The notes beneath the pieces were generated by a model. It was not told the origin of the DNA. It saw only the letters and a list, made by a program, of their open reading frames with translations, and did no database searches. The position numbers and the translations under genes are program-made. Below are positions 1 to 7,141 of a DNA stretch of 13,120 bases, one piece after another. The stretch comes from an uncultured Verrucomicrobiota bacterium (GTDB taxonomy: Bacteria > Verrucomicrobiota > Kiritimatiellia > RFP12 > UBA1067). The stretch lies in assembly GCA_946615875.1 (NCBI GenBank), contig CAMOIK010000044.1:1-13120 (forward strand). Direction: 5' to 3'. Positions within the stretch are counted from its first letter, which is position 1. Every line of letters begins with the position of its first letter.

Positions 1-68
1 AAACGCACTTCAGCCTTTATCCATGCAGGCGCGGCGCATTCCCACGCTCAAAAAACGGGTAAACTCCA
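1..68. other. Gene-free left edge
   Basis: No open frame of useful length crosses this stretch on either strand. Possible minus-strand starts at 39 and 24 share one frame and meet a stop near base 10. I see no tRNA, terminator or promoter here. The gene-free region continues through the palindrome array and promoter to base 338. Confidence 0.6.
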
Positions 69-242
69 GTCCATATATGGACCACCCCATTCTCCATATA
101 TAGACGACCTCTTCTCTATATATAGACGACCCTCATCTCTATATATAGACTACCCCCCTCTCTATATATAGACCGCCACGTTCTCCATATATAGACTACA
201 CCCTTCTCTATATATGGACCGCCCTCTCCTCTATGCATGGCA
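69..242. repeat. Array 1: eight AT-rich short palindromes at 22-23 bp period
   Basis: Eight units start at 71, 94, 116, 139, 162, 185, 208 and 231, so the steps are 23, 22, 23, 23, 23, 23 and 23 bp. The core is CYATATATRGAC. Unit 1 with its flanks (69-82) is a perfect 14-bp palindrome, GTCCATATATGGAC. Units 3-5 contain the perfect 12-bp palindrome TCTATATATAGA. The eighth unit, CTATGCATGGCA, is decayed but in phase. Spacers of 10-11 bp differ from each other but are pyrimidine-rich on the plus strand and usually end in TCT. Conserved cores with drifting spacers suggest selection on the core, as for protein-binding sites. The 22/23-bp step breaks every reading frame, so the array is not coding. 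It lies directly upstream of the promoter at 301-330. Confidence 0.95.
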
Positions 243-265
243 ATTCCCGCGCCCACTGGAGGCCA

Positions 266-277
266 TGGCATTTGCCA
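266..277. promoter_or_regulatory. Possible operator dyad TGGCA-TT-TGCCA
   Basis: A perfect inverted repeat, TGGCA-TT-TGCCA, lies 23 bp upstream of the -35 element at 301. The position suits a transcription-factor site. There is no matching dyad upstream of the secretin promoter, so it is not part of the shared array architecture. A 5-bp arm can occur by chance, so this is weak. Confidence 0.25.
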
Positions 278-300
278 AGGAATGAAAGCGCATACCGCCC

Positions 301-330
301 TTGACCCTAGCGCGGCCGATATGCTATAAT
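301..330 (+). promoter_or_regulatory. Promoter of the Zn-finger gene/pheT unit, leaderless
   Basis: The -35 element TTGACC (301-306) is separated by 18 bp from the -10 TATAAT (325-330), which also carries an extended TGC (322-324). This is a near-consensus sigma70-type promoter in a GC-rich background. Transcription would be expected about 7-9 nt past the -10, at or next to the ATG at 339. The mRNA should therefore be leaderless or nearly so, and there is no room for a Shine-Dalgarno sequence. The sequence around the -10, ATATGCTATAAT, recurs as ATATGGTATAAT before the secretin gene. Confidence 0.8.
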
Positions 331-338
331 ATGTGGCA

Positions 339-1943
339 ATGGATACCAAAGACACATCGATTCTGGACTTCGGATCGTTCGACTTCACGCCAGACTGGGC
401 GAAGAAGTCGGCCGGGGTGAGCACTCCCGCCCATTTCACCGATGCGCAGGGAGATCGTGACAAACGCGAAAGCCGCGACGGCGCAAAAGCCCGCCGCGAC
501 ACAAAGCCGCGCTTTCAGGATTCCAGGGGCGGCGGGGAGGGGCCGCGAAGCAGAGGCGGTTTCGAGCATCGCGAAGGCGGACGCCCAAGGAACGCGCCGC
601 GCTTCGAACGCCCCAAGCCTCTCGATGTGGATGTGAAGGTGCTGCCGGAGACAAAGGCGCTTGGGACGATCATGCGCAAGCTGATGCAGTCTCCGCAGGC
701 ATACAAGATGAAGGATCTCGCCTACTTCCTGCTCGACAACCCGGAATCGGTGCTGCTGAAGGTCACGCCGCGCGCCCCCGCCCAAGGGACGGATTCCGCA
801 CAGTCGCCCCGCACTTCCTTCTTCCAGTGCAAGGCGTGTTCGTTCGCGTCGCCGCGACGCGACGACGTGATCGCCCACATCCTCGGCGCGCATCTCGGCG
901 ACTACTACGAATCCAAGGAGATAGAGGTGGAGCCGCCGAAAGGCAATTTCAACTGCGTGGCGAAATGCGGTCTTACCGGCGTGCTGCTCGGGCCGCCGAA
1001 TGTCCACGAGTTCAACTCCGTCGTGCGGGAAATGATCAACAACCGCTTCCCTGGCATGAGCGAGGCAGACTACCGGGCGAAAATCGTCATGGTGCGCGAT
1101 AGCGAGGCCGTGGAAGAATGGCGCAAGACGGCGACGAAGAAGACGGTGTATGTCGCCAAGGGGGCTGGCGACGACGCGCCGCACCTGACGCGCGAACAAG
1201 CGGAGGCGGAGTTCCGCCGCAACATTCTGGAGAACCTGCTCGACACGCCAAAGACGCTGATGCTCTCTGCGGCGGCAGCCCTCAAGAGCGACTTCAAGCC
1301 GCTCGTCTGGGCGGTCAAGGACGCCTTGCAGGCCGAGCGCAGAGCGCCATACGGAATGATTTTCGCGTTGCGCGGCGCCTTCCACCACAGAAAGATGGTG
1401 TTTTTCCGGGCGAACGACGCGCGGGGCCCGGAGTTCGTGATGGGACACGAGATAAAAGAGTTCGACGCCTCCCACGCCATCCCGGAACTCGCAAAGGTCG
1501 CAACCTTTGTGGCTGAGCATCCATGCGCGACTCGCGCCGAGATAGCCGCCGCCTGCGATGACGCCGACAAGCAACTGGCCTGGCTGGTCTCGACCGGTCA
1601 TGTCGTATCCTTTACCAACGGCGTATTCTCCGCTGTGGAGAAGTTCCCTAAATATGGTCCGCAGTGGGTGAAGAAAGGCCGCACGCAGTCCAAGCAGCCC
1701 GCCGCAGAGGCAACGCCTGCCGAGCAGCCCGCCGCGGAGGCGACGCCCGCCGAGCAGCCCGCCGCGGAGGCGACGCCCGCCAAGCAGCCCGCCGCGGAGG
1801 CGACGCCTGCCGAGCAGCCCGCCGCGGAGGCGACGCCCGCCGAGCAGTCCGCCACGGAGGCGACGCCCGCCGAGCAGCCCGCCGCAGAGGCGACTCCCGC
1901 CCCCGCTGTTCCCGACACCGCCGAAGCAACTCCCAACACCTAA
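339..1943 (+). CDS. Conserved PVC-type C2H2 zinc-finger protein with disordered ends
   Basis: This 534-residue protein has no function I can name. An Arg/Gly-rich, probably disordered segment (about residues 38-93, with RGG- and RGGF-like stretches) resembles RNA-binding tails. A classical C2H2 pattern, C-X2-C-X12-H-X4-H, follows at C164, C167, H180 and H185, then a conserved-looking block with CVAKCGLTG and LLGPPNVHEF. The C-terminus carries seven copies of a decapeptide, QPAAEATPAE. I recall similar proteins annotated as hypothetical in Verrucomicrobia and relatives. RNA or ribosome binding is inference from composition and from the pheT neighbour. ATG 339 is preferred over the in-frame GTG at 333 because the -10 box ends at 330 and transcription should start near 337-339. 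pheT begins 16 nt downstream, probably in the same transcript. Confidence 0.85.
   Translation: MDTKDTSILDFGSFDFTPDWAKKSAGVSTPAHFTDAQGDRDKRESRDGAKARRDTKPRFQDSRGGGEGPRSRGGFEHREGGRPRNAPRFERPKPLDVDVKVLPETKALGTIMRKLMQSPQAYKMKDLAYFLLDNPESVLLKVTPRAPAQGTDSAQSPRTSFFQCKACSFASPRRDDVIAHILGAHLGDYYESKEIEVEPPKGNFNCVAKCGLTGVLLGPPNVHEFNSVVREMINNRFPGMSEADYRAKIVMVRDSEAVEEWRKTATKKTVYVAKGAGDDAPHLTREQAEAEFRRNILENLLDTPKTLMLSAAAALKSDFKPLVWAVKDALQAERRAPYGMIFALRGAFHHRKMVFFRANDARGPEFVMGHEIKEFDASHAIPELAKVATFVAEHPCATRAEIAAACDDADKQLAWLVSTGHVVSFTNGVFSAVEKFPKYGPQWVKKGRTQSKQPAAEATPAEQPAAEATPAEQPAAEATPAKQPAAEATPAEQPAAEATPAEQSATEATPAEQPAAEATPAPAVPDTAEATPNT
1695..1904 (+). repeat. Seven tandem 30-bp units encoding QPAAEATPAE
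   Basis: Seven in-frame 30-bp copies encode QPAAEATPAE with few changes: an E-to-K in unit 3, S and T substitutions in unit 6, and a final E-to-P. Most copies are nearly identical at the nucleotide level, which implies recent expansion or homogenisation. A unit length divisible by three means copy-number change alters tail length without a frameshift. The Pro/Ala/Glu-rich peptide should be extended and disordered. Confidence 0.95.
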
Positions 1944-1959
1944 CATCAATTCCAACTCA

Positions 1960-4392
1960 ATGAAGCTTCCGCTTAGCTGGCTCAACGAATACGTCAAGAT
2001 AGATGACATCGAGCCTCATGAACTGGCCGAACGCCTGACCCGCGCGGGTCTCCAGGTCGAGGCCGTCGAAACCATCGGCAAGGAGCCGCTCTCCGATGAT
2101 TTCGTCGTGGTTGAAGTGAGCGAATGCGTGGCGCACCCTGACAGCGACCACCTCCACGTCCTGAAAGTCACCGACGGCAAAGAGACGTGGCAGGTGGTGT
2201 GCGGCGCGCCGAACGCACGCGCCGGCATGAAGACGGCGTTCGCGAAAATCGGCGCGGTCATCCCCGACGGCGGCTTCAAGATCAAGAAAGGCAAGCTGCG
2301 CGGCGTCGAGTCGTTCGGAATGTGCTGCTCGTGGAAGGAACTGGGCTTCGGCGCGGACCACTCAGGCATCATCGACTTTCCGGCGGAGACGCCGACTGGC
2401 GCCTTCGTGCGCGACGTCGCGCCAGGCGAAAAGCCGGAGACCGTGCTGGACGTCGAAATCACATGGAACCGCCCAGACGCTCTCTCGATCATCGGCCTGG
2501 CAAGAGAGTTCGGCGCGATCCTGCGCCGCGAGGTTACGCTGCCGGACGTCTCGTTCGTCGAGGACGACACGCCCGTCGAAAGCGAAGTCAAGGTGGTGGT
2601 GGAAGACAAGGAGAAATGCCCCCGCTACACCGCCCGCGTGGTCACCTACGTCGAAGACGGGCCTTCGCCGGAACTCATGGCAAAGCGCCTTGAGATGTGC
2701 GGCGTCAGGTCGCTCGGCCTCATCGTCGATGTCACGAACTACGTGATGTTGGAGCTCGGCCAGCCGCTTCACGCCTTCGACCACACGAAGCTCAAAGACC
2801 GCACGATCGTCGTGCGCACCGCCCGCGACGGCGAAACCATGAAGACGCTTGACGGCATCGACCGCCGGCTCGACCCTTCCATGCTCGTCATATGCGACGC
2901 CGAGAAGCCCAACGCCGTAGCCGGTGTCATGGGCGGCGAAACGAGCGGCATCGCGCCGGGCACGACGAGCGTCATGCTCGAAAGCGCGCTCTTCGACTGC
3001 GCATCCACCAAGTTCACGGCGACGAAGCTCGGCATCGCCTCGGAGGCCGCATACCGCTACATACGCGGCGTAGATAAGGACATGGCGGACTTCGCCAGCC
3101 GCCGCGCCGCACATCTGCTGCAGAAGCACGGCAAAGCCAGGATCGCCAAAGGCGTGATCGACGCCGACTTCCGCTCGCGCCCGTTGAACAAGGACGTCAC
3201 TCTGGACTTCGAGCGCGCCCGCAGGCTCATCGGCATTCCCGTCGGCAACGACGTGATGGTCTTCATCCTCAAGTCGCTCGGCCTCACGCCGCGCACGGCA
3301 GGCGACGGAATGCTCTACGCCGGGCACGAGAGCGTGGACTTCGGCATTCCGAGCTGGCGCTACGATCTCTCCCTTGAGGCGGACCTCGTCGAAGAGATTG
3401 CGCGCATCTACGGGCTCGACAACATCCCCGACAAGATGCCCGGCGCACCATCCATCTCGCCGCTTTCCGACGCGCCTTTCATGGCGCGGGCGAAAGTCCG
3501 CGAAATCTGCCTCGCGCTAGGCTTCTCCGAGGCGATGCACTATTCTTTCCTGTCGGCCAGGGAGCTGGACGACTTCGACGGCCGCGACCGCTCCACGCGC
3601 CTCGTCATCCCGGATCCGGTTTCTGCCGACTACGGAGTGATGAGGCCTTCGCTGCTGCCGCAGATGATGGGTTCGCTAGGTCGCAACGCCTCCCACCAGC
3701 TGGAGAGCGCGATGCTTTTCGAGATTGGCAAGGTGTTCGACTCGCGGCCAGGAGAAGAGGAGCGCGTCGCGCTCGGCTTCGTGGGCCCCGTCGGACGTGA
3801 AGCGCTGCGGCGCCGCCAGAGCGTCACCGAGGAGGATGCCGTCCTGTGGATGAAAGGCGCGGTAGAGGAGCTGGTCAAGCGTCTGCACGCAGGCAAGCTC
3901 GAATTTGCGCCGGAAGAGCACCCGGCAATGGCGAACGGCGGCGCTCTCGCCGTCGTCCTCAACGGGCGCCGCATCGGCTTGCTGGGCGCGCTCTCCGCGA
4001 AGATGCGCCACCCCTACCGGCTGACCACGCAGATGGCGCTCTGCGAACTCGCCCTCAAACCCCTTCTCAAGCGGTTCGACGCCGTCGGCAAAGTGTCGCC
4101 GGTTCCGCAGTTCCCGCTCGTCCGCCGCGACATCGCCCTTCTCGCCGGCCCGGCGGTCTCGTACGCCGACATCGAGAAGACGATACGCGCCAACGGAGGA
4201 AAGGAGCTGGCGAGCATCGGCCTCTTCGACGTGTTCAAGCCGAAGAACGCAAAGGGCGGCGCACGCTCGCTTGCGTATTCCCTGGAGTTCCGCTCTTCCG
4301 AGCGCACTCTCACGGACCAGGAGGTGGCGAGGGCGTTCCAGCGCATCGTCGATGCGCTCAAGGCCTGCGAAGGCATCGAAGTGAGGGAATAA
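1960..4392 (+). CDS. pheT: Phenylalanine--tRNA ligase beta subunit
   Basis: This is the beta chain of the cytoplasmic (alpha-beta)2 enzyme that charges tRNA-Phe, and it provides tRNA recognition and editing. The 810 residues match the usual bacterial length of about 800. It opens with MKLPLSWLNEYV. An EMAP-type OB-fold tRNA-binding domain spans about 45-155 (VAHPDSDHLHVLKV, VVCGAPNAR). The B3/B4 editing region lies about 210-390 (VDVTNYVMLELGQPLHAFDH near 255-275). A B5 domain and the block IPSWRYDL...EEIARIYG lie near 462-490, then the synthetase-like core with MRPSLLP. A C-terminal FDX-ACB anticodon-binding domain starts near 715 (PVPQFPLVRRDIA). No Shine-Dalgarno motif is visible in the 16 nt before the ATG, so initiation may depend on the upstream gene. 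The partner pheS is not adjacent, which departs from the common pheST arrangement. Confidence 0.98.
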   Translation: MKLPLSWLNEYVKIDDIEPHELAERLTRAGLQVEAVETIGKEPLSDDFVVVEVSECVAHPDSDHLHVLKVTDGKETWQVVCGAPNARAGMKTAFAKIGAVIPDGGFKIKKGKLRGVESFGMCCSWKELGFGADHSGIIDFPAETPTGAFVRDVAPGEKPETVLDVEITWNRPDALSIIGLAREFGAILRREVTLPDVSFVEDDTPVESEVKVVVEDKEKCPRYTARVVTYVEDGPSPELMAKRLEMCGVRSLGLIVDVTNYVMLELGQPLHAFDHTKLKDRTIVVRTARDGETMKTLDGIDRRLDPSMLVICDAEKPNAVAGVMGGETSGIAPGTTSVMLESALFDCASTKFTATKLGIASEAAYRYIRGVDKDMADFASRRAAHLLQKHGKARIAKGVIDADFRSRPLNKDVTLDFERARRLIGIPVGNDVMVFILKSLGLTPRTAGDGMLYAGHESVDFGIPSWRYDLSLEADLVEEIARIYGLDNIPDKMPGAPSISPLSDAPFMARAKVREICLALGFSEAMHYSFLSARELDDFDGRDRSTRLVIPDPVSADYGVMRPSLLPQMMGSLGRNASHQLESAMLFEIGKVFDSRPGEEERVALGFVGPVGREALRRRQSVTEEDAVLWMKGAVEELVKRLHAGKLEFAPEEHPAMANGGALAVVLNGRRIGLLGALSAKMRHPYRLTTQMALCELALKPLLKRFDAVGKVSPVPQFPLVRRDIALLAGPAVSYADIEKTIRANGGKELASIGLFDVFKPKNAKGGARSLAYSLEFRSSERTLTDQEVARAFQRIVDALKACEGIEVRE

Positions 4393-4458
4393 GTTACGAC
4401 GTGGGTTCTGCGTTGCACGCGGATTAAGCAGACATTTCTTCGACCGACATTTTGAAAA

Positions 4459-4493
4459 GGGGCGCAAGCCCTGCGTTTGGAACGACGGGTTCC
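4459..4493 (+). other. Two small hairpins in the pheT-to-secreted-protein gap
   Basis: The 160-nt gap 4393-4552 has no gene and no clear promoter. It contains GGGC-GCAA-GCCC (4460-4471), a 4-bp stem closed by a GNRA tetraloop, and GGAAC-GACGG-GTTCC (4479-4493). No U-tract follows either stem, so they are not standard intrinsic terminators. The heptamer CTGCGTT also occurs three times in the gap. A 5' UTR structure for the 4553 gene is possible, but I cannot match it to a known riboswitch. Confidence 0.35.
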
Positions 4494-4537
4494 GGGGATT
4501 CTGCGTTACGGCAATGCGGGACTTCTTTAGACGGAGG

Positions 4538-4544
4538 AAAGGAG
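4538..4544 (+). promoter_or_regulatory. Ribosome binding site fixing the start at 4553
   Basis: AAAGGAG sits 8 nt before ATG 4553, with a second purine-rich GGAGG at 4533-4537. This is by far the best Shine-Dalgarno match on the plus-strand block. It selects ATG 4553, which begins a signal peptide, over the in-frame ATG at 4514. Confidence 0.75.
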
Positions 4545-4552
4545 ACGGAGCT

Positions 4553-5392
4553 ATGAGATACGCATCGATGATTGGGGCGGCATTCGCCGTGGCGGCGACG
4601 CTTGTCGCCGAGCCGGTGGAAAAGGCCGGCTTCCAGAGGCCGCCGACAGCCGCGCTCAAGGCGCTAAAGGCCAGCATCGGCAAGCAGTTCAACGCCGGGT
4701 GGGTCTTCATCGACGGCAAGTATCTGGCGCCGCCCTACAAAGTGGAGCGCTACGGCAACGCCATAAGGATCAACGGCATACAGGTGACCGGGGAAATCGT
4801 GCCATGGAGCGCTTTCATCCGCACCCAGAAAGGCGTGAAGGTCACAAGGAGCGAGAGCGCGCCAGCGGCTGGGGAAGAGGCGCCGGCCGCCGAGCCTGAG
4901 CCGGAGGAGCCTTCCATCGACGACGCATGGGAATCCTCCCTCGACGATCTCTTCGACGACGAGCCGGTAGCGAAAAAACCGGCCAAGAAGGCGACGCACG
5001 CCGCGAAGCCGCGCCCGAAGAAGCCCTCCGTCACCGTGTCGTATTCGTTTGAAGGCGAATTCGAGCACAACGAACAGACGAAGTCGATGCTGGCCAGGAT
5101 CAACGCCCTGCGCACCAAGATCGACGGAAATCTGCGCAGGGGCGGGCTCTACTGCTTCTCGTCGCGCTACTCTATGGTGGCGATGGACTCCCGCTCCGCG
5201 CGGCACGTGCTGGACAGCCTCCCCGCGATCATGAAACAGAACACCGACAGGGACTCGTTCTCGCAGGCGGTCCACGCCGCGAACATCCCCTTCTCCGAGC
5301 CGCTCATCGACGATGTGTTCAAGAACAGGTTCGACTACCTGCGCATCAACGACCGCTACAACAAAGAGAAGGATGGCGCCCTCTGGAGATAG
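4553..5392 (+). CDS. Secreted protein of unknown function
   Basis: I do not recognise a named family for this 279-residue protein. Residues 1-19 form a Sec signal peptide (MRYASMIGAAFAVAATLVA). A first conserved-looking block at about 35-100 holds FIDGKYLAPPY and GNAIRINGIQV, which suggests a small beta-rich domain. An acidic Pro/Glu linker (about 101-140) is followed by a Lys/Pro/Ala basic linker (about 141-160). A second domain at about 160-279 contains LRRGGLYCFSSRYSMVAMD and ends DYLRINDRYNKEKDGALWR. The charge-split linker between two folded parts may tether it to another envelope component. Its last 20 nt overlap the start of the next gene, so the two are probably translated together. 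Export is well supported; function is unknown. Confidence 0.85.
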   Translation: MRYASMIGAAFAVAATLVAEPVEKAGFQRPPTAALKALKASIGKQFNAGWVFIDGKYLAPPYKVERYGNAIRINGIQVTGEIVPWSAFIRTQKGVKVTRSESAPAAGEEAPAAEPEPEEPSIDDAWESSLDDLFDDEPVAKKPAKKATHAAKPRPKKPSVTVSYSFEGEFEHNEQTKSMLARINALRTKIDGNLRRGGLYCFSSRYSMVAMDSRSARHVLDSLPAIMKQNTDRDSFSQAVHAANIPFSEPLIDDVFKNRFDYLRINDRYNKEKDGALWR

Positions 5393-6128
5393 CGAGCCGC
5401 GCAAACCGCGCAGACGCATCGTCGGCGCATGGACGTGGCTCCTCGTCGCCGCCCTGGCGACGGCGGGGATCGTCGGCGAATGGTGGCTCGTGCGCCACCG
5501 CCCCGGCAAGGCACCGGCCGCGACGGAAGGCCTGATCGCGGCCCTGGGCGGCTTCCGTTCTCTGGCCGCCGAAGCGGTGTGGTTCCGCGCCGACCTCATG
5601 CAGGAGGAGGGGCGCTACGTGGAGCTCGCGCAACTCGCGTCCACGCTGACCTTCCTAGAGCCCCACACCCCGGAGATCTGGGGCTACGCCGCCTGGAACC
5701 TCGCCTACAACATCTCCGTCATGATGCCGACGAGCGAAGACCGCTGGCGCTGGGTTTACGCGGGGCTGCGCCTCCTGCGCGACGACGGCCTCCGCCTCAA
5801 TCCCGACGACCCGGACATATGCCGCGAGCTGGCGTGGCTCTTCCAGATGAAAATCGGCGGGCGCATCGACTCCTCTGCGCCGCTCTACCGCATAAAGTGG
5901 CGCGAAATCGTGCAGGACGCCGAGCGCCGCAACGCATGGAGAGAGCTCGCCATGGAGCCGGGCCGCATGGCCGAAGTCGCCACCCGCTTCAACGTATCCG
6001 ACTGGACAGACCCGCAGGCCTCCGCGCTCTACTGGGCCTATTCAGGGCTGAAAGGCGGCAAGGCCAGCCGACAGACACGCGAATTCCTCAACCTCATAAT
6101 CACGGTCGCGCTTAGAACCAAGGCGTGA
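5373..6128 (+). CDS. Membrane-anchored helical-repeat (TPR-like) protein
   Basis: This 251-residue protein has a basic N-terminus (RKPRRR, 10-15) and one transmembrane helix at about 18-40, then an all-helical periplasmic-side domain. The core at about 66-165 (LAAEAVWFRADLMQEEGRY, AWNLAYNISVMMPTSEDRW, LNPDDPDICRELAWLF) is a pattern I recall from conserved, uncharacterised, TPR-like proteins of Planctomycetes/Verrucomicrobia and some delta-proteobacteria. ATG 5373 lies inside the previous gene after a purine-rich AGAAGG. It precedes the basic region plus membrane helix, whereas the longer in-frame start at 5313 would only read the previous gene out of frame. The 20-nt overlap with the secreted protein implies coupling and perhaps a physical partnership at the cytoplasmic membrane. 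The exact role is unknown. Confidence 0.85.
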   Translation: MAPSGDSEPRKPRRRIVGAWTWLLVAALATAGIVGEWWLVRHRPGKAPAATEGLIAALGGFRSLAAEAVWFRADLMQEEGRYVELAQLASTLTFLEPHTPEIWGYAAWNLAYNISVMMPTSEDRWRWVYAGLRLLRDDGLRLNPDDPDICRELAWLFQMKIGGRIDSSAPLYRIKWREIVQDAERRNAWRELAMEPGRMAEVATRFNVSDWTDPQASALYWAYSGLKGGKASRQTREFLNLIITVALRTKA

Positions 6129-6138
6129 CGCCGCAAAC

Positions 6139-7122
6139 ATGAAACGCATAGCAAGCCTCATAGTCCTGGCCGCATACGCCATCCTTCCCGCCATCGCCGC
6201 GGAGCCGCAGCCGCAGAATGCGGCGGAAACCACCTTTGCCGCAGAAGATTTCAGGATACGCGACCCCTTCATTCTCGTAGATGGCGGGCGCTACTGGCTC
6301 TACGAATCCAAGCCCTGGTTCGGCGGCGCGGGCGTATGCGTCCGCCAGAGCGCGGACCTGGCGAACTGGACGGAGAAGAAACCGGCGATGACGCTTCCGG
6401 CGGGACACGCCGTCACCGCCGTGTGGGCGCCGGAAGTCCACCGATACAACGGCAGATACTATATGTTCGTCACCCTCACGGAAAAGAAAGGGACGAGGCC
6501 GGTCGAGGCGATGGGAGAAGGCGTAAAGGAAAAGGACCTCGTGCCGCGAGGCACATGGATCTTCGCAGCAGACCGCCCGGACGGCCCGTTCACGCCCACG
6601 CGGCCCGGCCCAGTAACGCCGGAGGACCACCAGGCTTTGGACGGCACGCTCTTCGTGCAGGACGGCCAGCCCTTCATGGTATATTGCCACGAGTGGTGCC
6701 AGATGGGCAACGGCACCATCGAATACGCGCCGCTCGCCGACGATTTCGCGTCGCTCAAGGCCCCTCCGAAGAAACTGCTTGACGCGCGCAGCGCGATGCC
6801 CGGCGCCCACGCCGTCACCGACGGCCCCTTCTTCTACAAATCGCCCAAGAGCGGGCGTCTCCACATGATATGGTCGAACGGGGTGGATGGACACGGCTAC
6901 TGCGTGCTCACGCGCTCCTCACCTTCGGGCAGGCTTGACGGCGAATGGACGAAGGACAAGATTCTCTTCGGCAAGGACGGCGGGCACGGCATGATCTTCC
7001 GCGATCTCGAAGGGCGGCTGCGCATCACGTTCCACCAGCCGAACAAAAGCCCGCTGGAGCGCATGAAGATATTCGAGGTCGAAGACGACGGCGAGCGCCT
7101 GGTCCTGGTCGACTCCAAATAG
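6139..7122 (+). CDS. Secreted glycoside hydrolase family 43 (arabinosidase/xylosidase type)
   Basis: The 327-residue product is a single-domain five-bladed beta-propeller of GH43 type, exported by a signal peptide (about 1-20, ending AILPAIA). The catalytic triad is recognisable: general base D42 in RDPFI, pKa-modulating D168 in LDGTLF, and acid E185 in YCHEWCQMGNG. WAPEVH (96-101), TDGPFF (227-232) and GGHGMIF (281-287) are further family marks. Retaining the full triad predicts an active inverting exo-hydrolase on plant-type arabinan or xylan side chains; the exact substrate cannot be read from sequence. It begins 10 nt after the TPR-like gene without an evident Shine-Dalgarno, so it is probably the distal gene of a three-gene transcript. 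It is convergent with the HAD gene, with only 19 nt between the stops and no clear terminator hairpin. Confidence 0.92.
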   Translation: MKRIASLIVLAAYAILPAIAAEPQPQNAAETTFAAEDFRIRDPFILVDGGRYWLYESKPWFGGAGVCVRQSADLANWTEKKPAMTLPAGHAVTAVWAPEVHRYNGRYYMFVTLTEKKGTRPVEAMGEGVKEKDLVPRGTWIFAADRPDGPFTPTRPGPVTPEDHQALDGTLFVQDGQPFMVYCHEWCQMGNGTIEYAPLADDFASLKAPPKKLLDARSAMPGAHAVTDGPFFYKSPKSGRLHMIWSNGVDGHGYCVLTRSSPSGRLDGEWTKDKILFGKDGGHGMIFRDLEGRLRITFHQPNKSPLERMKIFEVEDDGERLVLVDSK

Positions 7123-7141
7123 GCCCGCCGGCCGACGCCGC

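Noticed and set aside
69..242. CRISPR array
   Set aside because: Repeats are only 10-14 bp with 10-11 bp spacers, both far too short, and no cas gene is in the window.
69..242. Plasmid-type iteron replication origin
   Set aside because: The step of 22-23 bp is iteron-like, but there is no Rep or DnaA-box evidence, the genes are chromosomal housekeeping ones, and a second array lies 11 kb away before another promoter.
116..502. Minus-strand peptide with YIE/SIYRE repeats over array 1
   Set aside because: The 22/23-bp step shifts frame at every unit, so the peptide repeats are by-products of the palindromes; the frame also runs antisense through the start of the gene at 339.
324..2009. Long minus-strand open frame with Arg/Gly/Leu repeats opposite the Zn-finger gene
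   Set aside because: It is a shadow frame created by high GC and the 30-bp repeat; the plus strand has the finger motif, promoter and pheT linkage.
7123..7141. Bidirectional terminator between GH43 and HAD genes
   Set aside because: The 19-nt gap has only a GCCGGC palindrome and no stem with a T-tract.
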